Notes: generated by a model not told the origin, from the letters alone. Counted from the stretch's first letter, positions 16,660 to 26,281 are shown. The stretch is 64,000 nt of DNA from Firmicutes bacterium CAG:460 (GCA_000437355.1 FR899775.1:10294-74293), one strand, 5' to 3'. Program-made: numbers and translations.

Positions 16660-17298
16660 TTATTCATCAAATGAGGCATCTACATAGTAGATTGGTCTAC
16701 CTTCTTTTTCGTATTGTTTTTCAAAGTCTGTCATGATATTACTAATTTGTCTTTCATCATGGTGTAGGTCTAAACTAACTTTATTAAAAGTGTACCAATA
16801 TTGTGATAAAGTTTCTAGAGAATAAGCAAATAAACCTTTATTGTCTGTTTTTAAAATAATGTGCTTGTTCTTTTTGAAAATCTTGTCATAAAGCTTTAAA
16901 TAACTTATGTGAGTAAATCTATTCTTTTCATCAATTCCTTTTGGCCATGGTTCTGAAAATGTTAAATAAATTGTAGATATTTCTTTTCCAAAAATCTTAT
17001 CAATGTTTCTAGCATCATCATTAATAAGTTTTAAATTAGTTATTTTTTCTGATTTTAATTTTTCAGTAGCCATTACCATTTGTGATGGATAAAGTTCAAG
17101 TCCAATAAAATTTATATTTGGGTATTTTTTTGCCATGTTTATGATAAAATCTCCGCGGCCCATTCCAAGTTCTAAAGAAATAGGATTTTTATTACCAAAT
17201 AAATCATGCCATTTATTTTTATATTTATATGGGTCTTTAACAAAGTATTTGCTTTCCAAGATAATTTTATCAGCATTTTTAATTTTATTATATTCCAT
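16660..17298 (-). CDS. trmB: tRNA (guanine-N7-)-methyltransferase
   Basis: TrmB methylates G46 in the tRNA variable loop using S-adenosylmethionine. The 212-residue protein shows SLELGMGRGDFIINMA (SAM-binding motif I, about residues 41-56), NFIGLELYPSQMV, INDDARN, LTFSEPWPKGIDEKNRFTHI (the family's PDPWPKKRHxKRR region in variant form) and a C-terminal FEKQYEKEGRPIYYVDA. Length and motif order are normal. The PDPW variant (SEPW) is common in Firmicutes. Monocistronic and opposite to hrcA. Confidence 0.93.
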   Translation of the reverse strand: MEYNKIKNADKIILESKYFVKDPYKYKNKWHDLFGNKNPISLELGMGRGDFIINMAKKYPNINFIGLELYPSQMVMATEKLKSEKITNLKLINDDARNIDKIFGKEISTIYLTFSEPWPKGIDEKNRFTHISYLKLYDKIFKKNKHIILKTDNKGLFAYSLETLSQYWYTFNKVSLDLHHDERQISNIMTDFEKQYEKEGRPIYYVDASFDE

Positions 17299-17389
17299 AG
17301 TTTTTCCTTCTTTCTTAAAGATTATATCATTAATTTTAATATATGTAAAATTAATTTGACAAAAATTTTTAAAAATTAGCAGTTATATA

Positions 17390-17418
17390 TTGACAAGTGC
17401 TAAGCATAATATTATAAT
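17390..17418 (+). promoter_or_regulatory. Promoter of the hrcA-grpE-dnaK operon
   Basis: TTGACA (17390-17395), a 17-base spacer and TATAAT (17413-17418), an exact sigma-A consensus. The spacer contains AGTGCTAA, a CIRCE half-site. Confidence 0.9.
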
Positions 17419-17422
17419 AATA

Positions 17423-17449
17423 TTAGCACTGGTAAATAACGAGTGCTAA
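17423..17449. promoter_or_regulatory. CIRCE operator
   Basis: TTAGCACTG, nine bases, GAGTGCTAA: the HrcA binding site with one arm base off the consensus TTAGCACTC. It lies over the expected transcription start, so HrcA would repress its own operon. Confidence 0.92.
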
Positions 17450-17462
17450 GAGAGGTAATGTT

Positions 17463-18488
17463 ATGGATGAACGTAAAAATAATCTCTTAAAAGTGATTGT
17501 GGAAACATATATTAAAACCGTAAGACCGGTGGGTTCAAAAGCCTTATGTGATATGTTTAACTTGTCTAGTGCAACCATTAGAAATGAGATGGCTTTACTA
17601 GAAGAAATGGGATATCTAGAGAAAAATCATATATCATCTGGACGTATTCCAAGTGAAGAAGGTTATAAATATTATGTAAGAAATTTGATGGAACCAGAAA
17701 AACTTACTGGTAGTGAAATGTTACAATTACAAAAGATATTTGCAAATACTGATATAGAACTTAGTGATGCCATTAATAAATGTATGGATATAATAAGTGA
17801 TATAACAAATTATACGAGTGTTGTTTTGGGTAAAAGTAGTAGTGATAATACTTTATTACAAATTAACATAATTGATTTAGGAAATAATCAAGTTGTGGCA
17901 GTTGTATGTACAGATAAAGGTAATGTTGAAAATAAAATGTTTACTTTACCAAATACAATTAATGTTAAAGAAGTAATAAAAACAAGTGAGATAATAAATA
18001 AAATGCTTGTTGGAACACCGATTAATGAAGTAAGTAAAAGACTTGAGTTAGAAGTAAAACCAATTATAAAAACACAAATACAGCAATATGAGACGGTATA
18101 CAACATATTCTATAATGCATTTAATGATTTTGTAGCTACTAATAGTAATATTCATGTTACAGGAAAAACTAAGATATTTGAACAGCCAGAATACAGTGAT
18201 ATTACAGAACTAAAAAGACTTGCTAATAAACTAGAAGATAAAAGTTTAATTACTAAAATGGAAGAAAATGGTAATGAAGATGAAATTAAAGTTTATATTG
18301 GTGAAGAAACAGAATTTGATTCAAATGTTACTATTATAAGAAAAAAATATCATATTAATGGAGAAGAAGGTACAATAGCAGTTATTGGACCTAAGAGAAT
18401 GGATTATCAAAGAATTGTTGGTTTACTAGAATATATCGATGAGAAAATTGATAATAGAAAGGATAACAATGGAAGAAAAGAAGATTAA
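17463..18488 (+). CDS. hrcA: Heat-inducible repressor HrcA
   Basis: HrcA binds CIRCE and represses class I heat-shock genes; GroEL keeps it active. The 341-residue protein has an N-terminal winged-helix domain (KVIVETYIKTVRPVGSKALC, then LSSATIRNEMALLEEMGYLEK and SSGRIPSEEGYKYYV) and the GAF-like and dimerisation parts, ending in the signature GTIAVIGPKRMDYQRIVGLLEYI. It is the first gene of the heat-shock operon. The last 20 bp overlap grpE. Confidence 0.95.
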   Translation: MDERKNNLLKVIVETYIKTVRPVGSKALCDMFNLSSATIRNEMALLEEMGYLEKNHISSGRIPSEEGYKYYVRNLMEPEKLTGSEMLQLQKIFANTDIELSDAINKCMDIISDITNYTSVVLGKSSSDNTLLQINIIDLGNNQVVAVVCTDKGNVENKMFTLPNTINVKEVIKTSEIINKMLVGTPINEVSKRLELEVKPIIKTQIQQYETVYNIFYNAFNDFVATNSNIHVTGKTKIFEQPEYSDITELKRLANKLEDKSLITKMEENGNEDEIKVYIGEETEFDSNVTIIRKKYHINGEEGTIAVIGPKRMDYQRIVGLLEYIDEKIDNRKDNNGRKED

Positions 18489-18996
18489 AGGAAAACAAAA
18501 AGTTAAAAATGTTAAGAAAAAAGAACCTAATAAAATGAAAAATGAACAAAATAATAAGTTAGTAGAAGAAAATGCTAAATTAAATGAAAAACTTCTTAGA
18601 GTAATGGCAGAAATGCAAAATATGAAAAGAAGAAATGAAGAAGAAATTAGTAAATTATGCAAATATGATGGAGAAAAATTAATTACTAAAATATTACCAA
18701 TAGTAGATAATTTCGAAAGAGCTATTAGTTTAGATGATAGAGATTTATCTGATGAGGTTTCTAAATTCTTAAGTGGATTTAAAATGATTTATACTAATTT
18801 AGTTAGTATACTTGAAGATTTTGAAGTAAAAGAAATAGATTGTAAAGGACTGGAATTTGACCCAAATAAAATGGAAGCAGTTCTTACAGATAGTGATAAA
18901 AACTTACCTAGCAATGTGGTAATTGAAGTCTTACAAAAAGGTTATACTTATAAAGATAAAGTTATTAGAGTTGCTATGGTAAAAGTAAATGAATAA
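18469..18996 (+). CDS. grpE: Nucleotide exchange factor GrpE
   Basis: GrpE releases ADP from DnaK. The 175-residue protein has a basic/acidic N-terminus, a long coiled coil (about residues 20-65, with LLRVMAEMQNMKRRNEEE) and the beta-rich head (MEAVLTDSDKNLPSNVVIEVLQKGY, then VIRVAMVKVNE). The usual NPxxHEA motif reads FDPNKMEAV here. The ATG at 18469, inside the end of hrcA and behind AGAAAGGA, is preferred over an in-frame ATG 30 bases earlier. Confidence 0.93.
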   Translation: MEEKKIKGKQKVKNVKKKEPNKMKNEQNNKLVEENAKLNEKLLRVMAEMQNMKRRNEEEISKLCKYDGEKLITKILPIVDNFERAISLDDRDLSDEVSKFLSGFKMIYTNLVSILEDFEVKEIDCKGLEFDPNKMEAVLTDSDKNLPSNVVIEVLQKGYTYKDKVIRVAMVKVNE

Positions 18997-19032
18997 TTAA
19001 ACTCAAAAAACAAATGAAAGGAATGATTAAAT

Positions 19033-20850
19033 ATGAGTAAAATTATAGGTATTGACTTAGGTACTACAAATTCATGTGTTGCAGTACTTGAAGGGGGAGA
19101 ACCAAAGGTTATAGCTAATGCTGAAGGAAATAGAACAACTCCATCAGTAGTAGCATTTAAAGGAGAAGAAGAATTAGTTGGAGAAGTTGCTAAAAGACAA
19201 GCAGTAACTAATGTTAAAAATACTATTTCTTCAATTAAAAGAAAAATGGGTACTAGTGAAAAAGTTGAAGCTGGTGGAAAAATTTGGACACCAGAAGAAA
19301 TTAGTGCTAAGATACTAGGAAAATTAAAGAAAGATGCCGAAAGTTATTTAGGAGAAAAAGTAACTAAAGCAGTTATTACAGTTCCAGCATACTTTAATGA
19401 TGCTGAAAGACAAGCTACTAAAAATGCTGGCAAAATTGCAGGATTAGAAGTTGAAAGAATTATTAATGAACCAACTGCAGCAGCTTTAGCATATGGACTA
19501 GATAAACAAGATAAATTACAAACTATCTTAGTATACGACTTAGGTGGTGGAACATTCGATGTTTCTATTCTAGAACTTGGTGATGGTGTATTTGAAGTTA
19601 AATCTACTAGTGGTAATAACCGTTTAGGCGGAGATGACTTTGATGCTCGTGTTACTGATTATTTAGTAAGTGAATTTAAGAAAGAACATGGTATTGATTT
19701 AAGTAAAGATACTATGGCAATGCAAAGAATTAAAGATGCAGCTGAAAAAGCTAAGAAAGACTTATCAAGTATGACTACAACTCAAATTAGCTTACCATTC
19801 ATTGCTCAAAATGATGAAGGACCAGTTCATATGGATATGACTTTAACAAAAGCTAAATTTGAAGACTTATGTCGTGACTTATTTGACTCAACACTTGAAC
19901 CAGTTAGAAAAGCATTAAAAGATGCTGGCATGACTGCTAAAGATATTAATAAAGTTATCTTAGTTGGTGGTTCATCACGTATTCCATATATTCAAGAACT
20001 TGTTAAAAAAGAACTTGGACAAGAACCTAATAAGAGTGTTAACCCAGATGAAGTAGTTGCAATGGGTGCTGCTATTCAAGGTGGTGTTTTAACTGGTGAA
20101 GTTGATGATATCGTTTTACTAGATGTTACACCATTATCACTTGGTATTGAAACTCTAGGAAATGTTATGACAGTATTAATTCCAAGAAATACAACAATTC
20201 CAACAAGTAAGTCTCAAGTATTCTCTACTGCTGTAGATAATCAACCTGCTGTTGATATTCACGTATTACAAGGTGAAAGACCAATGGCTAATGATAACAA
20301 AACTTTAGGCAACTTCCAATTAACTAACTTACCTCCAGCAAGAAGAGGAGTACCTCAAATCGAAGTTAAATTTGACATTGATGCTAATGGTATAGTTAAT
20401 GTTACTGCTAAAGACTTAGGTACAAATAAAGAACAATCTATTACTATTACATCATCAACAAATCTATCTGATGAAGAAATTGATAAGATGATGAAAGAAG
20501 CTGAAGCTAATAAAGAAGCTGATGAAAAGAGAAAAGCAGAAGCTGAAGTAAGAAATAATGCTGATAGTATTGTGTTTGCAACAGAAAAAGCTTTAGCTGA
20601 CTTAGGTGATAAAGTATCAGAAGAAGATAAGAAAAATGCTGAAGAAAAACTTGAAGCTGCTAAAAAGGCTTTGGAAGGAACAGATATTGATGCTATTAAG
20701 AATACTAGCGAAGAATTAAATAAAGTAGCAATGGATTTAGCACAAAAAGTATATGAACAAGCAGCTAAAGAAAATGCTAATAGTACAGAAGAAAGTAGTG
20801 GTAGTGATGACCATGAAAAAGTTGAAGATGCCACTTACGAAGAAAAATAA
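19033..20850 (+). CDS. dnaK: Chaperone protein DnaK (Hsp70)
   Basis: The 605-residue Hsp70 has the ATPase domain signatures GIDLGTTNSCVAV, VYDLGGGTFDVSIL and VILVGGSSRIPYIQ, and the interdomain linker DIVLLDVTPLSLGIET. The substrate-binding domain and helical lid follow, ending in an acidic tail (SDDHEKVEDATYEEK). Length is typical for Firmicutes. A ribosome site (GAAAGGA) precedes the ATG. Codon use is richer in GGT/GCT and C-ending codons than in neighbours, as expected for a highly expressed gene. A terminator follows, so dnaJ is likely expressed partly from a separate transcript. Confidence 0.98.
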   Translation: MSKIIGIDLGTTNSCVAVLEGGEPKVIANAEGNRTTPSVVAFKGEEELVGEVAKRQAVTNVKNTISSIKRKMGTSEKVEAGGKIWTPEEISAKILGKLKKDAESYLGEKVTKAVITVPAYFNDAERQATKNAGKIAGLEVERIINEPTAAALAYGLDKQDKLQTILVYDLGGGTFDVSILELGDGVFEVKSTSGNNRLGGDDFDARVTDYLVSEFKKEHGIDLSKDTMAMQRIKDAAEKAKKDLSSMTTTQISLPFIAQNDEGPVHMDMTLTKAKFEDLCRDLFDSTLEPVRKALKDAGMTAKDINKVILVGGSSRIPYIQELVKKELGQEPNKSVNPDEVVAMGAAIQGGVLTGEVDDIVLLDVTPLSLGIETLGNVMTVLIPRNTTIPTSKSQVFSTAVDNQPAVDIHVLQGERPMANDNKTLGNFQLTNLPPARRGVPQIEVKFDIDANGIVNVTAKDLGTNKEQSITITSSTNLSDEEIDKMMKEAEANKEADEKRKAEAEVRNNADSIVFATEKALADLGDKVSEEDKKNAEEKLEAAKKALEGTDIDAIKNTSEELNKVAMDLAQKVYEQAAKENANSTEESSGSDDHEKVEDATYEEK

Positions 20851-20863
20851 AATATAAATAGGT

Positions 20864-20892
20864 AAAAAGAGAGCGTCTTATCCTCTCTTTTT
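20864..20892 (+). terminator. Terminator after dnaK
   Basis: AAAAAGAGAG, a nine-base loop, CTCTCTTTTT. Confidence 0.85.
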
Positions 20893-20911
20893 GACCGTTA
20901 AGGAGGACAAT

Positions 20912-22285
20912 ATGAATAAAGAAAAATTAGAAAGTATACTAGAAGATATGCTATCTACTGGTGGAGATTTTGCAGAAATATTTATTGAAGATAAAAAAAC
21001 AACAGTTTTTAGTTTTGTTAATCAAATACTAGATAGTTATCAAGTTGGTTTTTCTAATGGGCTTGGATTAAGACTTGCTAAAGATAATAATGTTTATTAT
21101 ACTGCAACTAACGATTTTAGTACTAAAAATATTAAAGATGTTGTTGCATCACTAAAGAAAAATATTAGTGGTAAAAAAGTATGTAATTATATTACTTTAG
21201 AAAGAATTAAAAGATATAAATGTAAAAGTGTTAGTCATTATACAAATAAAGATTTAAAAGATTTATTTAAAAGTTTAGATAGCAAGATAAGAAATATGGA
21301 TGAAAGAATAAATCAAGTAAGTATTGTTCTTCAAAATGTGTTACAAAATGTAACTATTGCTCGTGAAAACGGTTTATATAAAAATGAAGATAGAATTCGT
21401 AGTAGAATTTATATAACAGTAAGTTTTAAAGATAAGGATAAATCATGTAGTGTAACTTATTCTCATGGTATGACAAGTAATTTTGATTTTCTAGACGAAA
21501 TTAATTTCGATGAAGAAATTGAGATGTTGGTTAAGGATGGAATTGATAAATTATATGCTAAGCCATGTATTGGTGGAGAAATGCCTGTTATTATTGAGAA
21601 TGGCTTTGGAGGAGTTATATTTCATGAAGCTTGTGGGCATGCTATGGAAGCAACAAGTGTAGCGGAAGGAATATCAGTTTTAAGTCATGATTTAGGTAAG
21701 AAAATTGCTAATGAAAAGGTATCAATAATTGATGATGGAACCCTTAAAAACGAATGGGGAAGTACTAAAATTGATGATGAAGGCTGTGAAACAAGAGTTA
21801 ATAAATTAATTGAAAATGGAGTTTTAAAAGGCTATTTAATTGATGAAATAAATAATCGCAAGATGAATATGAAACCAACTGGAAGTAGTAGAAGAGAAAG
21901 TTATTTGTATGCTCCAACATCAAGAATGAATAATACATATTTAGTAAATGGAACAGATACTTTTGAAGATATGATTAAAGATATAAAACTTGGATTGTAT
22001 GCTAAAAAAATGGGGGGAGGAAGTGTATCACCAGAAACTGGAGATTTCAACTTTGCTTGTGATTTAGCATATATGATTAGAGATGGAAAATTAGCTGAAT
22101 GTGTTAAATCTGCTAGTTTAATTGGTAATTGTAAAGAAATACTTGCTCGTGTAGATATGGTTGGAGATAATCTAGCTTTAGGACAAGGAATGTGTGGTTC
22201 TATAAGTGGTTCTGTTCCTGTTAATGTAGGAATGCCACGAATTAGAGTAAGTGAAATTCTAGTTGGAGGTGAAAAAAGTGAATAA
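20912..22285 (+). CDS. tldD: Metalloprotease TldD
   Basis: TldD and TldE form a hetero-oligomeric protease that degrades unfolded peptides and matures some modified peptides. TldD carries the zinc motif: here VIFHEACGHAMEA, with His238, Glu239 and His243 (HExxxH). Other family blocks are GSTKIDDEGCETRVNKLIENG, PTGSSRRESYLYAPTSRM and the C-terminal ARVDMVGDNLALGQGMCGS. Length 457. AAGGAGG supports the ATG at 20912. The gene lies between dnaK and dnaJ, an unusual place, and overlaps its partner by 8 bp. Confidence 0.92.
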   Translation: MNKEKLESILEDMLSTGGDFAEIFIEDKKTTVFSFVNQILDSYQVGFSNGLGLRLAKDNNVYYTATNDFSTKNIKDVVASLKKNISGKKVCNYITLERIKRYKCKSVSHYTNKDLKDLFKSLDSKIRNMDERINQVSIVLQNVLQNVTIARENGLYKNEDRIRSRIYITVSFKDKDKSCSVTYSHGMTSNFDFLDEINFDEEIEMLVKDGIDKLYAKPCIGGEMPVIIENGFGGVIFHEACGHAMEATSVAEGISVLSHDLGKKIANEKVSIIDDGTLKNEWGSTKIDDEGCETRVNKLIENGVLKGYLIDEINNRKMNMKPTGSSRRESYLYAPTSRMNNTYLVNGTDTFEDMIKDIKLGLYAKKMGGGSVSPETGDFNFACDLAYMIRDGKLAECVKSASLIGNCKEILARVDMVGDNLALGQGMCGSISGSVPVNVGMPRIRVSEILVGGEKSE

Positions 22286-23537
22286 TTTAATAGCTAAAGG
22301 TAAAGAAAGAAATATTGATATTGAAATATTTAAAACCAGAAATAAATGTACTGATATAAATTCAATGAATGATACTATAAAATTATTTCAAATAAGTGAT
22401 ATTACAAGATATAAAATAAAAGCTATTAAAAATGGTAAGTGTATTGAAATAGTTACAGAAAGTTTAAAAAATACTAATGAACTATTAGATGCTCTTGAAG
22501 ACATTTTTTCACTACAAGAAAATGAAAATAAGAATAGTTTTTGTAAGAATAATTTAGTTGAAAAAGCTGAAAATAGAGAAGAAATAGATATTGAAAAAAT
22601 AAAGAATGATTTATTATCATTAAATGATTTGAAGAAAGAATATCCATGTATTAAAAGTATTGAAGGAAGTTATTCATATTATGAAAAGGAAAGAAAAATA
22701 AAAAATGATGATTATAATATGGAAGATAGTTCGTATTTTAATGCTTATGGCGCATCAATTACTGTTAGTAAAAATGATGTAACTAGGGTATTATATCTAG
22801 GATATTTTACTAAGAATTATGACTTTTTAGAATTTAAAAATTATTTATTAAAAAGACTTAATAATGTATTAATTAAATTAGATAGTAGTTCCTTAAAAAC
22901 TGATAAATATAAAGTATTACTAACAAATGAAGTTGTTACAAGCATCCTTAGTACATTTGTGGATTCTTTTAATAGCAAGAAAATATATCTAAATGAGTCA
23001 GTATTTACTGATAAATTCAATAAAAAGATATTTAGTGATAAGATAAATATTGTTGAAGACTCTAGAAATGGTATTGAAACAGAATATTTTGATAGTGAAG
23101 GAACTATTAAAGAATTTCAAAGTATTGTTAAAGATGGTAAATTTATAAAAGAAATAAATAATTTAGAGTATGCTTTATTAACTAAAAAAGATGCTACTGG
23201 AAATGCCAATGGTGTTAATAATTTATATATTGTTCCCGGGAATAATTCTTATGAAGAATTAGTTAAAAAACTAGATAATGGAGTTATTATAGATGAAGCA
23301 TATGGTTTTCATGCTGGTGTTGATACGAAAACTGGTATAATTTCTGTTCAAGCTGATGGTTTAAAAGTTGAAAATGGAGTTATTACTAAGGGACTTAATA
23401 TGATTATATTATCTACAAATATATTTGAAGTATTTAGTAATGTTTTAGAAGTTGGTAATGATTTATCAAAAGATAATTTAAATATTAGTGCACCATCATT
23501 ATTACTTGAAAATATTACTATTGCTGGAAAGGAGTAA
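22278..23537 (+). CDS. pmbA: TldE/PmbA, partner of TldD
   Basis: TldE/PmbA shares the TldD fold but lacks the HExxxH zinc site and activates TldD in the complex. This 419-residue protein indeed has no HExxxH; the family C-terminal block is seen as YGFHAGVDTKTGIISVQADGL, then VENGVITKGLNMIILSTNIFE. A GTG start at 22278 is chosen because TTGGAGGTG lies six bases upstream. It overlaps tldD by 8 bp and ends four bases before dnaJ, whose ribosome site lies in its last codons. All three are probably co-transcribed. Confidence 0.88.
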   Translation: MNNLIAKGKERNIDIEIFKTRNKCTDINSMNDTIKLFQISDITRYKIKAIKNGKCIEIVTESLKNTNELLDALEDIFSLQENENKNSFCKNNLVEKAENREEIDIEKIKNDLLSLNDLKKEYPCIKSIEGSYSYYEKERKIKNDDYNMEDSSYFNAYGASITVSKNDVTRVLYLGYFTKNYDFLEFKNYLLKRLNNVLIKLDSSSLKTDKYKVLLTNEVVTSILSTFVDSFNSKKIYLNESVFTDKFNKKIFSDKINIVEDSRNGIETEYFDSEGTIKEFQSIVKDGKFIKEINNLEYALLTKKDATGNANGVNNLYIVPGNNSYEELVKKLDNGVIIDEAYGFHAGVDTKTGIISVQADGLKVENGVITKGLNMIILSTNIFEVFSNVLEVGNDLSKDNLNISAPSLLLENITIAGKE

Positions 23538-23541
23538 AGTT

Positions 23542-24669
23542 ATGAATAAAAAAGATTATTATGAAATACTTGGAGTAAGTAAAACTGCTACTGATGAAGA
23601 AATAAAAAGAGCTTTTAGAAAGCTTGCTAAACAATATCATCCTGATATAAATAAAGAACCAGGAGCTGAAGAAAAGTTTAAAGAAATTGGTGAAGCTTAT
23701 GCAGTATTATCGGATGCTACAAAGAGACGTCAATATGATCAATTTGGTCATGCAGCTTTCCAAAATGGAGGAACTGGTGGTGATTCAGGTTTTCAAGGTT
23801 TTGATATGGGAGATATTGACCTTGGTGATATTTTGGGAGATTTATTTGGGGGCGGATTTTCAAGTTTCTCTGGATTTGGAAAAAGTTCTAGGTCTAGTTC
23901 GAGAGCCACAAAAGGACAAGATGTTCGTGTTGTGTTAAATTTAACATTTGAAGAAGCAGCTTTTGGCTGTGAAAAAGATGTAAAATTAAATTTAACTAGT
24001 GAATGTTCTAGATGTAAAGGAAAAGGCGGTTTTAACGAAACTACATGTCGTACTTGTGGTGGTGCTGGAAAAGTATTAGAACAAGCTCAAACTATTTTTG
24101 GTTACATGCAAACTCAAAAAACATGTCCAAATTGTCGTGGTGTTGGTAAAACTTATGAAACAACTTGTGATGATTGTCATGGTAAAGGCGTTGTTGAAAA
24201 AGTTAAGACATTAACTGTAACCATTCCAGAAGGTGTCGATGAAGGATATCAATTAAGACTTAGTGGTAAAGGAAATGCTGGAGTTAATGGTGGCCCCAAT
24301 GGCGATGTTTTCTTAGAATTTAAAATTAAAGAACATCCACTATTTGAAAGAGATGGTGCTGATATTTACTTGGAAGTTCCTGTTACTATTACTGATGCTA
24401 TTTTAGGATGTAAAAAAGAAATACCTACTCTTTATGGTAACATTATTTTAGAAATAAAACCCGGTACTCAAAACTATACAAAATTAAAAATTAAAGGTAA
24501 AGGTATTAAATTACCAAATAAAATTGGTAAAGGAGATATGTATGCAGTTGTAAATATTATTACTCCGACTAAATTAGATAGAAAACAAAAAGCATTATTA
24601 CAAGATTTAGCTAAAACTGACCTTGAGGATGCTCCAGAATTTAAGAATTTTAAAAAATATATGAAATAA
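23542..24669 (+). CDS. dnaJ: Chaperone protein DnaJ (Hsp40)
   Basis: DnaJ delivers substrates to DnaK and stimulates its ATPase. The 375-residue protein is full length: J domain with His33-Pro34-Asp35, a Gly/Phe region (GDIDLGDILGDLFGGGFSSF), four zinc-finger repeats (CSRCKGKG, CRTCGGAG, CPNCRGVG, CDDCHGKG), and the C-terminal substrate-binding domains with PEGVDEGYQLRLSGKG and PTLYGNIILEIKPGTQ. AAAGGAG supports the ATG at 23542. The normal Firmicutes neighbours prmA and rsmE do not follow. Confidence 0.97.
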   Translation: MNKKDYYEILGVSKTATDEEIKRAFRKLAKQYHPDINKEPGAEEKFKEIGEAYAVLSDATKRRQYDQFGHAAFQNGGTGGDSGFQGFDMGDIDLGDILGDLFGGGFSSFSGFGKSSRSSSRATKGQDVRVVLNLTFEEAAFGCEKDVKLNLTSECSRCKGKGGFNETTCRTCGGAGKVLEQAQTIFGYMQTQKTCPNCRGVGKTYETTCDDCHGKGVVEKVKTLTVTIPEGVDEGYQLRLSGKGNAGVNGGPNGDVFLEFKIKEHPLFERDGADIYLEVPVTITDAILGCKKEIPTLYGNIILEIKPGTQNYTKLKIKGKGIKLPNKIGKGDMYAVVNIITPTKLDRKQKALLQDLAKTDLEDAPEFKNFKKYMK

Positions 24670-24697
24670 GAATTGTAAAATAATTCTTATTTTTTCT
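24668..24697 (+). terminator. Terminator after dnaJ
   Basis: AAGAATT and AATTCTT across a seven-base loop, followed by ATTTTTT. Confidence 0.75.
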
Positions 24698-24716
24698 ATA
24701 CAATTTTGATTTTAAA

Positions 24717-24725
24717 TGATATAAT
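24717..24725 (+). promoter_or_regulatory. Extended -10 promoter
   Basis: TG-A-TATAAT, an extended -10 element, 33 bases before the ATG at 24758. No good -35 box is seen. Confidence 0.55.
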
Positions 24726-24757
24726 AAACATATATTAAAAGTAGTGAGGTAATGGAT

Positions 24758-26281
24758 ATGGATGAAAAATTCGAAAATGGGGAAAATGTTATGGTTGAAA
24801 ACATTGCTAGTAAAAGTAATGAAAGAAAAGAAAAAAAAGGTATAATTGTTGGTATAGTCTTAGCAATAGTTGTTATTGTTGTTGGATGTTTTATTTATGT
24901 TAAAATGACTTATACAGCATCAAGTTTCTTAAATCAAAATTCTAAAAAGATTAATGCTTTTGTAAATGAAGCTTTTGAAGGAATAACATTGAATAAAGAT
25001 TATTTAGAAAATATCGATGAATATGATATTTCTAGTGATGCTAAGTTGAAACTAACAACTAATGCAACTGATTTAAAAAATTTTAATAATCTAGAAATTG
25101 GTTTGAAAACAGAAAGTAGTTTAAAAAATAATTATGTAAGTTTAGATGTAAATTTAAAACAAGATAAAGCATCTTTAAGGGGTACTATTACAGTTGATAA
25201 TAATAAGATTTATCTTGATAGTAAAGATTTACTTGATAAAACATTAACTACAACTAGTGAAGAAAATCTTTTTGGCAGTGTTGAAGATTTAGAAAACACA
25301 TTAAAATCATTTAGTAGTATTAGTGATTTAGATGATGCTCTTAATAATTTAGTAAAATACTTATTTGAAGCTTTAAAAGAAGCTGATTTAAGTACTAAAT
25401 ATAATGGCTTAAATGTAGTTTATACTTATGAAATTAATGATAATAATAAAGAAAAAATAATTGATAAATTTAAAAGTTTAATAAAAGATGATGAAGTTTT
25501 ATCTAGTTATTTAGAAGATGATGAATTAAGCCTTGAAAATGTTAAAATAGTTGTAGAAGTAAGTATTTTTGGTAATAAAATAGAAAACTTTACTATTACT
25601 AGTGAAGATATGGAAGTAAAAGGCGTTAGAACTAAGGGAAATACTTATGAAGTAACAAGTGGTGAAGAAAAATTTAATCTTGAAGTAACAAAAGAAAAAA
25701 TAGTTATTTCAGGAAATGATGAATATAATGAACCATTTAATTTAAAAATTGAAGTTAAAGATAAGAAAATTGAAATGAATTTAAAATCAAGTACTACAGT
25801 ATTTAATATGACTTTAATTAATAAGAAGAATACATCAAATATTAAATTGAATATTGAAGCTGAAGGTTTAAAAGTTGATGGAAATATTGATGTAACAACT
25901 GATAATAAAAATAAAAAAGAAGATTTAACTGGTAAAATAAATGTTTCTTATAGTGATTATAATATAACTTTAGATATAAGTAGTAAGTCAGAATATGGTA
26001 AAAATATTATAAATAAGAAAGATTATAAAGATGCTGTTGATATAAATGATATTACAGAAAAAGATAGTAATACATTAATGACTAATACAATGGATAAAAT
26101 TAGTGAATTTAAAGCTTATAAAGCAATTGAAGATTTACTTAGTTCTTTTAATACCTCTGGGGATGATACTGAAGATGATTTATTGGAAAATACATGTGAA
26201 AATATATGCCCAGGTGGTAAAGTATCTGATTATGATTTTGGAACTTGTATTTGTGAAGATGGTGAAGAAATTGAAGTTTAA
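24758..26281 (+). CDS. Membrane-anchored extracytoplasmic protein, Cys-rich tail
   Basis: The 507-residue protein has an N-terminal cytoplasmic segment of about 28 residues, one membrane helix (GIIVGIVLAIVVIVVGCFIYV), then a large polar extracytoplasmic part dominated by Ser, Thr, Asp, Lys and Asn with repeated beta-strand-like blocks (for example KGNTYEVTSGEEKFNLEV and KIVISGNDEYNEPFNLKIEV). The last 35 residues have six cysteines (CENICPGG, then CICEDG), suggesting a small disulfide-bonded module. The start at 24758 gives the right spacing to GTGAGG; the ATG six bases earlier is too close. Family not recognised. Confidence 0.6.
   Translation: MDEKFENGENVMVENIASKSNERKEKKGIIVGIVLAIVVIVVGCFIYVKMTYTASSFLNQNSKKINAFVNEAFEGITLNKDYLENIDEYDISSDAKLKLTTNATDLKNFNNLEIGLKTESSLKNNYVSLDVNLKQDKASLRGTITVDNNKIYLDSKDLLDKTLTTTSEENLFGSVEDLENTLKSFSSISDLDDALNNLVKYLFEALKEADLSTKYNGLNVVYTYEINDNNKEKIIDKFKSLIKDDEVLSSYLEDDELSLENVKIVVEVSIFGNKIENFTITSEDMEVKGVRTKGNTYEVTSGEEKFNLEVTKEKIVISGNDEYNEPFNLKIEVKDKKIEMNLKSSTTVFNMTLINKKNTSNIKLNIEAEGLKVDGNIDVTTDNKNKKEDLTGKINVSYSDYNITLDISSKSEYGKNIINKKDYKDAVDINDITEKDSNTLMTNTMDKISEFKAYKAIEDLLSSFNTSGDDTEDDLLENTCENICPGGKVSDYDFGTCICEDGEEIEV

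Noticed and set aside
20355..20834. Long minus-strand open frame inside dnaK
   Set aside because: Antisense shadow of a biased coding sequence: Ser/Leu/Ala-rich, with no ribosome site.
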